From: Halomonas gemina
GTDB lineage: Bacteria; Pseudomonadota; Gammaproteobacteria; Pseudomonadales; Halomonadaceae
Direction: 5' to 3'
Length of the DNA: 64,000 bases
Assembly: GCF_023554995.1 (NCBI RefSeq)
Contig: NZ_JAMJPK010000001.1
Span: 744,001 to 808,000 of the forward strand
In this document: positions 57,262-64,000 of the stretch, piece by piece
Layout: every line of letters starts with the position of its first letter
How positions within the stretch are numbered: position 1 is the first letter of the stretch
Position numbers and translations under genes: made by a program
Notes under the pieces: model-generated
What the model was told of the DNA's origin: nothing
Databases searched by the model: none
Seen by the model: only the letters and a program-made list of their open reading frames with translations

Positions 57262-59076
57262 TTATGCATGCTCGGCCATGCGTTTGAAGATGGTGTTACG
57301 TTCGGAGAGCTCGGTATAACTGCCTTGATCGACCAGGCGGCCATCCGCGAGCAAATAGATCGAGTCGCACTGCTTCACCGTGGCCAGGCGGTGGGCGATC
57401 ATGATGATGGTCTTCTTACCGGAGAAGTCGTGAATGGCGTCCATGATCAGCTTCTCAGTGATGCCGTCCAGCGCACTGGTGGCCTCATCGAGGATCAGTA
57501 CGTCGGCGTCGTGGTAGAGGGCGCGTGCGATGCCGATACGCTGGCGTTGACCGCCGGAGAGCTGCACGCCGCGTTCGCCCACGCGAGTCTCCAGGCCATC
57601 GGGCAGTTCGGCGAGCAGTTCATCCAGGTGCGCCATGCTGGCCGCCTTGCGCACCTTGGCCTCGTCGATGGCTTCCGGCGGCAGGCCGAAGCCGATATTC
57701 TCGCGGATGGAGCTATCGGCCAGAAAGATCGCCTGGGGGACGAAGCCCAAGCTATTCTGCCAGGCGCGGCGATGTTGGTCCGTGACCGGTTCTCCATCTA
57801 CCAGCAATTGGCCCTGTTGCGGCTCGATCAGCCCCAGCAGCAGATCGATGGCAGTGGACTTGCCGGAGCCGGAGGCCCCCACCAGGCCGATCACCCGGTT
57901 GGCGGGGATCTCCAGGTTCAGGGCCTTCAGGGCCGGCTCATCTTTCCCAGGGTAGGTAAAGGTCACATCCTTGAGTTGGATAGCATCGCGTGGCGCCCAG
58001 TGGGCGGCTTGCTGCTGGTCTGCCTGTTGGCTGACGGCAGCAGCTTGCGGCGCCATGGCACTGGCGCGCAGGTCGTCGCGCAGGGCATCGAAGGCGGCCA
58101 GGTTGCCGCGGATCTGCGAGATGCTGGTATACACCTGCTGGAAGGCCGGCAACAGCTTGAAACCCGCCAGGGCATACACGGAGAGCACCGGCAGGATGGT
58201 ACCCAGGTTGCCCTGGTGGGCGGCCAGCAGATAAAGGATCAGGAAGATCACGCTACCGAAGGCGACCAGCTCCATGGCGTAGCGAGGCGCCTGGCCCATG
58301 GCCTGGGTGGTGCCCTGTGCCTCGGCGAAGCGATCGCAGGCGCCATCGAAGCGATCGGTGAACACCTCCTGGCGGCCGAGCAGCAGGGCATCCTTGATGC
58401 CACCGAAGCCCTCGCCCATCAGCTTGAAGCGAAGCCGCTGGGCCTCGGTGATCGCCTTGCCATTGCGCACCAACCGCCGACGCACCGTGCGATAGAGCAG
58501 TACATAGGCCAGCGAGAAGATTACTAGCCCCGCCAGGGCCACCACGGGGTTATAGAGAAATATCGCCAGCGCCATCATCAGCGCCATCACCAGCTTGGCA
58601 TTCATCTGCATCAGCGGGTTGATGATGCTGCCCGTGATGCGCTGACACTCCTGGGCGATCTGGTTGGTGAGCTGGCTGCTGCTGCCGCTGGCATGAAACA
58701 GCCAAGGCTGATGCATGTAGTGGCGGTAAAGCCGGCTCGCGAGTTCCGCTCCTACCCGCGCGCCATACATTGAGAGCCGCCAGATGGTAAACATCGAGAT
58801 CAGCGCCGAGCCAGTGAGCACCACCAGCACGCCGATGCCCAGCCAGAACAGGAAGGTACGGGGCTCGGTGAATCCGCTGGCGCGGTAGAGATCGGCCATC
58901 ATGCCCTTGCCCTGCAGCTGGCTCATATCGCCCACCAGCGCCATGAAGGGGCCGATGGAGACCACGCCGGCAATCTCGGCGAAGGACATCAGCACCACCA
59001 GGATCTGGAGGCGCAGGAGTTTCTTGCGCTGCTCGGCGGTGAGTAGGTAATAGAGTTCTTTCAGCTGTGAGAGCAT
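57262..59076 (-). CDS. ABC transporter, PglK/MsbA-like lipid-linked oligosaccharide flippase
   Basis: 604 residues, fused permease and ATPase. Five or six membrane spans lie in the first 320 residues. The ATPase has Walker A GLVGASGSGKST near residue 408, LSGGQRQRIGIARAL, and Walker B VLILDEATSALD. It would move the completed lipid-linked unit across the inner membrane. No Wzx was seen, so this is the probable flippase. An 8-bp tandem array ends 28 bp before its start codon, and no strong ribosome site is visible. Confidence 0.85.
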   Translation of the reverse strand: MLSQLKELYYLLTAEQRKKLLRLQILVVLMSFAEIAGVVSIGPFMALVGDMSQLQGKGMMADLYRASGFTEPRTFLFWLGIGVLVVLTGSALISMFTIWRLSMYGARVGAELASRLYRHYMHQPWLFHASGSSSQLTNQIAQECQRITGSIINPLMQMNAKLVMALMMALAIFLYNPVVALAGLVIFSLAYVLLYRTVRRRLVRNGKAITEAQRLRFKLMGEGFGGIKDALLLGRQEVFTDRFDGACDRFAEAQGTTQAMGQAPRYAMELVAFGSVIFLILYLLAAHQGNLGTILPVLSVYALAGFKLLPAFQQVYTSISQIRGNLAAFDALRDDLRASAMAPQAAAVSQQADQQQAAHWAPRDAIQLKDVTFTYPGKDEPALKALNLEIPANRVIGLVGASGSGKSTAIDLLLGLIEPQQGQLLVDGEPVTDQHRRAWQNSLGFVPQAIFLADSSIRENIGFGLPPEAIDEAKVRKAASMAHLDELLAELPDGLETRVGERGVQLSGGQRQRIGIARALYHDADVLILDEATSALDGITEKLIMDAIHDFSGKKTIIMIAHRLATVKQCDSIYLLADGRLVDQGSYTELSERNTIFKRMAEHA

Positions 59077-59103
59077 AGGTACCAGGGGCGAGGTGTGTTA
59101 GGG

Positions 59104-59199
59104 CCAAGCGGCCAAGCGGCCAAGCGGCCAAGCGGCCAAGCGGCCAAGCGGCCAAGCGGCCAAGCGGCCAAGCGGCCAAGCGGCCAAGCGGCCAAGCGG
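59104..59199. repeat. 8-bp tandem array, CCAAGCGG x 12
   Basis: Twelve perfect units, the reverse-complement register of the TTGGCCGC array at 10831-10936. It lies between glmS and the flippase gene, in the leader of the latter. Both arrays have twelve perfect copies. Confidence 0.95.
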
Positions 59200-59248
59200 C
59201 TAGAGTGTTGATCAGTGAAAATCTGCGGGCCAAGACCCGTGGGCGACA

Positions 59249-61189
<1,941 letters not shown>

Positions 61190-61230
61190 AGGAGCTTCCT
61201 TGGATCTGGTGGTATCAGCCGTGGTTTGTC

Positions 61231-61565
61231 CGCGAGGCGGGGCTGGGTGCCGCGCTTCGCAGACCCATGAGCTGGCTTCGGTGGCTCTCTTGGGTCAGAC
61301 CCCGCTTGGTTGCCAGGGCTGTGGGGGTGCCTGTTGCCGGTAGAGTGCTCGCTGCCGGGGTCTGACCCGCGAGGCGGGGCTGGGTGCCGCGCTTCGCAGA
61401 TCCGTGAGCTGGCTTAGGTGGCTCTCTTGGGTCAGACCCCGCTGGGTTGCCAGGGCTGGGGTGGTGCCTGTTGCCGGTAGAGTGCTCGCTGCCGGGGTCT
61501 GACCCGCGAGGCGGGGCTGGGTGCCGCGCTCCGCAGAGCAGCGAGCTGGCTTGGGTGGCTCCAGT
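61231..61565. repeat. 137-bp tandem repeat array 1
   Basis: The word CGCGAGGCGG recurs at 61231, 61368 and 61505, a period of exactly 137 bp. The unit contains GGGGTCTGACCC, GCTGGGTGCCGCGCT, TGGGTCAGACCCCGC and GTGCTCGCTGCCGGGG. It fills the 376-bp space between glmS and the DUF2442 gene. No gene is seen here. Confidence 0.92.
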
Positions 61566-61814
61566 TCAGGCGACATCCTGACGCCGGTGGGTCATGTCGC
61601 CATGACCGGCTAATAACCCCTCGATGGAAATGTCTTCATCAAGGGCATCCCAATGGATCCCGCAAGGGCTCAATTCGTAATCGGCTCGCTGGTCGGGGGT
61701 TGCATTGAGTACCCGTGGAAACCATGCCATCGGAATGCCGATAGTGCGACCGTCATTGAGTTCGACCCAGAAGCTGTCTTCATCAAATGTTACATGCTTA
61801 GGTGAAGTAGTCAT
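61566..61814 (-). CDS. DUF2442 domain protein
   Basis: 82 residues from ATG 61814 with GAGAGG eight bases upstream; the open frame from 61877 is unlikely. The family block is FWVELNDGRTIGIPMAWFPR followed by LSPCGIHWDALDEDISIEGL. Such proteins often pair with a DUF4160 protein in toxin-antitoxin-like modules. No DUF4160 partner is seen here, so it is an orphan between repeat arrays. Confidence 0.88.
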   Translation of the reverse strand: MTTSPKHVTFDEDSFWVELNDGRTIGIPMAWFPRVLNATPDQRADYELSPCGIHWDALDEDISIEGLLAGHGDMTHRRQDVA

Positions 61815-62042
61815 ACCAGGACCTCTCGAGTTGATCACGGCGGGTCTCTCGCTGTGGCGGCTTGGCTGCGAACCCATTCTGGCCAGCTAGCCAGCGGGCC
61901 GAACGGAGAGGCTAATCCGGCTCATGCGTCAAGAAGCGACACTGGCAGTCACGGGATGATTCGTGGGGAGACCTCAGGGTCTGACCCGCGAGGCGGCTGG
62001 GTGCCGCGATTGGAAGGAGCAATCGCAGGGCTCAGTGGGCGC

Positions 62043-62520
62043 TTAGCCTTCCCCGAAGACGTCGGGCAGCGACTGGGCGTCCAGCAGGTTCTCGGCCCAC
62101 TGTTCCAGTTCGTCAGTGGTCGCTTGCTGCAGCCGCTGCTCCGTCTTCTCATCGAGTGGACCAAAACGACGCACCAGTTGCTTGCGAATTAGGGTCTGCT
62201 CGCCTTGCTGCATGCCCTGCTGCATGCCCTGCTGCATGCCCTGCTGCATGCCTTGCTGCATACCTTCGGTACGTAAACGCTCGGCCAGTCCGGTCATGGC
62301 GGTGCTCTCCTGCGGGTATCGGGATTCATACAGCTGACGCTCAGCATCACTCAATCCCGTGTAAATATCGACGAAATCCAAGTATTTGATCTGCTTCTCG
62401 ATATTCGGTTCAAGCGTTAGCAGTCCCTTGATCGCCTCGGCGTAGATCTCGACCTTCTGTTCCGGTGCCCACTGCATATTGGGCAGGTTCAGGCGGGCGA
62501 CCAGGTTGTTGCTATCAAGG
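62043..62520 (-). pseudogene. 3' fragment of an Rpn/PD-(D/E)XK transposase-like nuclease gene
   Basis: The frame reads NLVARLNLPNMQW, VEIYAEAIKGLLTLEPN, KYLDFVDIYTGL and the C-terminal FGPLDEKTEQRL, matching the C-terminal half of Rpn-family recombination-promoting nucleases. The nuclease half is missing; upstream of about 62520 the frame runs into repeat array 2. A (MQQG)n run from a 12-bp tandem repeat lies at about 62208-62270. Inactive by inference. Confidence 0.8.
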
Positions 62521-62539
62521 TACCGTTCGGCGGGGGTCG

Positions 62540-62850
62540 CCGCCGGGAGTCTGACCCGCGAGGCGGAGCTGGGTGCCTCGCTCCGCAGACCCGCGAGCTG
62601 GCTTCGGGGCTCTCTTGGGTCAGACCCCGCTGGGTTGCCAAGGCTGTGGTGGTGCCTGTTGCTGGTATGTGCTCGCTGCCGGGGTCTGACCCGCGAGGCG
62701 GAGCTGGGTGCCTCGCTCCGCAGACCCGCGAGCTGGCTTCGGTGGCTCTCTTGGGTCAGACCCCGCTGGGTTGCCAAGGCTGTGGTGGTGCCTGTTGCCG
62801 GTAAAGTGCTCGCTGCCGGGGTCTGACCCGCGAGGCGGAGCTGGGTGCAC
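62540..62850. repeat. 137-bp tandem repeat array 2
   Basis: CGCGAGGCGG at 62557, 62692 and 62829 gives periods of 135 and 137 bp, the same unit as array 1 and same orientation. The array replaces the 5' half of the Rpn-type gene. A partial unit also lies at about 61977-62015. Confidence 0.92.
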
Positions 62851-63190
62851 ATCCCGTGGTGCTCATTCGGGCACGCTACCGCCCCGGGGTGTCATTGGCG
62901 CATCCCCGAGGCCGGCTGCCCCCGCGCGGGGCCATTTCTTTATCACGCGGTATCGCCGAGGTGGCGAGGCCGCGCTTGTGGCATTTTTATTAATGATTGA
63001 TTATAAAGGCAATTCTGGCTAAAGCGCCTTGGCCTTCCCTGTTGGCGGGGAGAGGCTAGCACGGACTGCCCGCTGCGACTAAGGGGGCTTGGGCAAGAAA
63101 GGGGAATTGTCAGTGATCTCTTACAAAGCCTCTGCCTGATGTCTTACATCTGGTGGCGATAAGGGCCTGTTGCCTATGTTCTGGCAGGTT
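62851..63190. other. 340-bp stretch with no gene seen
   Basis: GC-rich inverted words (GCCCCCGCGCGGGGCC near 62920) precede an AT-rich patch (ATTTTTATTAATGATTGATTATAAAGG, 62979-63007 region). No supported reading frame or RNA gene was recognised. Confidence 0.5.
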
Positions 63191-63195
63191 ACCCC

Positions 63196-63345
63196 GGCCA
63201 TCGCTGCGCGATGGATCGCGAAGTGAATCGAGGCGTCGAACCGTTCGCTCCCACAGGGGGCGTGTGCTGGCTTTCTGCCTTTTGCCGCCGCTGCGCAATG
63301 GATCGCGAAGTGAATCGAGGCGTCGAACCGTTCGCTCCTACAAGG
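63196..63345. repeat. REP-like element in two direct copies
   Basis: The block GCTGCGCAATGGATCGCGAA with GTGAATCGAGGCGTCGAACC and GTTCGCTCC(C/T)ACA occurs twice, about 89 bp apart, ending just before the terminal gene. It is related to 11996 and 13481. Confidence 0.8.
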
Positions 63346-63351
63346 GGGAGA

Positions 63352-64000
63352 TTACGTTGCCAGGCTTACCGCGATCTCGTGGCCGGCGGTGTGTGCCCAG
63401 CGTTCGATCTCGGCCTTGAGGGCGTGCTTGGCGCCCAGGTCGCCGTGGACGAGGCGGATCTCCCGCGGTGGGGTGGCCATTTCCTGGATGAAGCGCAGCA
63501 GGTCGGCTTGATCGGCGTGGGCGGAGTAGCCACCGATGGTGTCGATGCGCGCGCGGATGTCGTAGCGCTGGCCGTCGAGTTCTACCCAGCCGCCGCGGGG
63601 GCCGTAGCGCTGGATGTCGCGCCCCGGGGTGCCGGCGGCCTGGTAGCCGATGAACAGCACGTCGTGACGTTCATCCCCCAGCATGCGCTTGAGGTAGTTG
63701 ACCACCCGGCCGCCGGCGCACATGCCGCTGGCGGCGATCACCACCGCGGGGCGGTGGTTGCCGGCCAGGTAGTCGACCGTTTGCTGGTGCTCGTCGTGGC
63801 TGTCCACGGTGTAGAGGTTGTCGAAGGCCAGCGGGTGGCGGCCGCCCTCTCGCCGCGCCTGGGCTTCGGCGTCCCACCAGGGCTTGAGCTCGCGGTAGAC
63901 CGCGGTGAAGCGGGCGGCCAGGGGCGAGTCGACGATGATCTCGAGCTCGCGCCAGCGGGCGTCCTCGGCGGCGTGGATCAGCCCTTCCAGCTCAAAGAGC
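63352..64000 (-). CDS. MBL-fold RNA-processing-type exonuclease, partial at window edge
   Basis: The frame is open from the right edge to TAA 63354-63352; about 215 residues, the C-terminal part. It shows IIVDSPLAARFTAVY, VIAASGMCAGGRVVNYL and GGYSAHADQADLLRF, the beta-CASP and RNA-specificity (RMMBL) motifs of the CPSF/YSH1-like metallo-hydrolases. The N-terminal metal site lies beyond the window. A methionine at 63807 is internal, not the start. Confidence 0.9.
   Translation of the reverse strand, partial: LFELEGLIHAAEDARWRELEIIVDSPLAARFTAVYRELKPWWDAEAQARREGGRHPLAFDNLYTVDSHDEHQQTVDYLAGNHRPAVVIAASGMCAGGRVVNYLKRMLGDERHDVLFIGYQAAGTPGRDIQRYGPRGGWVELDGQRYDIRARIDTIGGYSAHADQADLLRFIQEMATPPREIRLVHGDLGAKHALKAEIERWAHTAGHEIAVSLAT

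Overview
The window is GC-rich gammaproteobacterial DNA. The closest match I can suggest is a Halomonadaceae-type halophile, judged from the leuC-leuD-leuB and leuS-lptE-holA blocks, the paired PA2779/PA2778-type genes and the dense short intergenic palindromes. No rRNA or tRNA gene was seen, so the genus is inference. Replicated core genes make this chromosome, not plasmid.

Layout. Positions 40-7333 hold a lasso-peptide gene cluster. Plus-strand genes are an HPr-kinase-like lasso kinase, a nucleotidyltransferase and an ABC exporter. Minus-strand genes are the B2 protease and the C macrolactam synthetase, then a small unlisted 54-residue precursor and the PqqD-like B1. The precursor (4598-4762) has a WxxPxL leader motif, a Thr at -2, a Glu at core position 9 and a C-terminal Ser, which fits a kinase/nucleotidyltransferase-tailored lasso peptide. 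It sits 62 bp downstream of leuB in the leuCDB operon (7396-10755), which a LysR-type gene faces divergently. Positions 12133-20252 are mostly housekeeping: a membrane protein, a YbeL-like zinc ribbon, leuS, lptE, holA and a secreted protein/C39-like lipoprotein pair. Positions 20527-25101 hold one isolated 1524-residue protein with an OmpA-like domain and no secretion signal.

Positions 26147-61189 are one large surface-polysaccharide locus, almost all on the minus strand. From its upstream end it reads glmS, a PglK-like ABC flippase, a complete pseudaminic acid set (pseB, C, F, G, H, I), and a low-GC strain-specific block (capsule-type protein, asparagine-synthetase-like protein, sulfotransferase). 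It continues with three GT4 glycosyltransferases, galE, asnB, an EpsG-like polymerase, a further GT4, a YdcF protein, a fused WecA/O-antigen-ligase protein, a UDP-HexNAc dehydrogenase (tviB/wbpO type), ugd and an O-antigen ligase. Together these would make nucleotide sugars (UDP-GlcNAc, UDP-HexNAcA, UDP-GlcA, UDP-Gal, CMP-Pse), assemble a repeat unit on undecaprenyl phosphate, export it, polymerise it and ligate it.

The most unusual stretch is 28774-34302. Between ugd and the intact dehydrogenase gene lie three toxin-antitoxin cargoes (MNT/HEPN, RES-Xre, zeta-type). Each is bounded by a copy of the 3' end of that same dehydrogenase gene: two short remnants, one near-full but 5'-truncated copy, and the intact gene. 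It looks like repeated insertion at one gene end.

Positions 61190-63345 are repeat-rich (a 137-bp unit in two arrays, plus REP-like elements) with a DUF2442 gene and a decapitated Rpn-type nuclease gene. A metallo-beta-lactamase-fold RNA-processing-type gene runs off the right edge. Repeats are a theme throughout: a 12-copy 8-bp array occurs at two loci 48 kb apart, GGGGTCTGACCCC palindromes are scattered, and REP-like sequence has entered the glmS reading frame.
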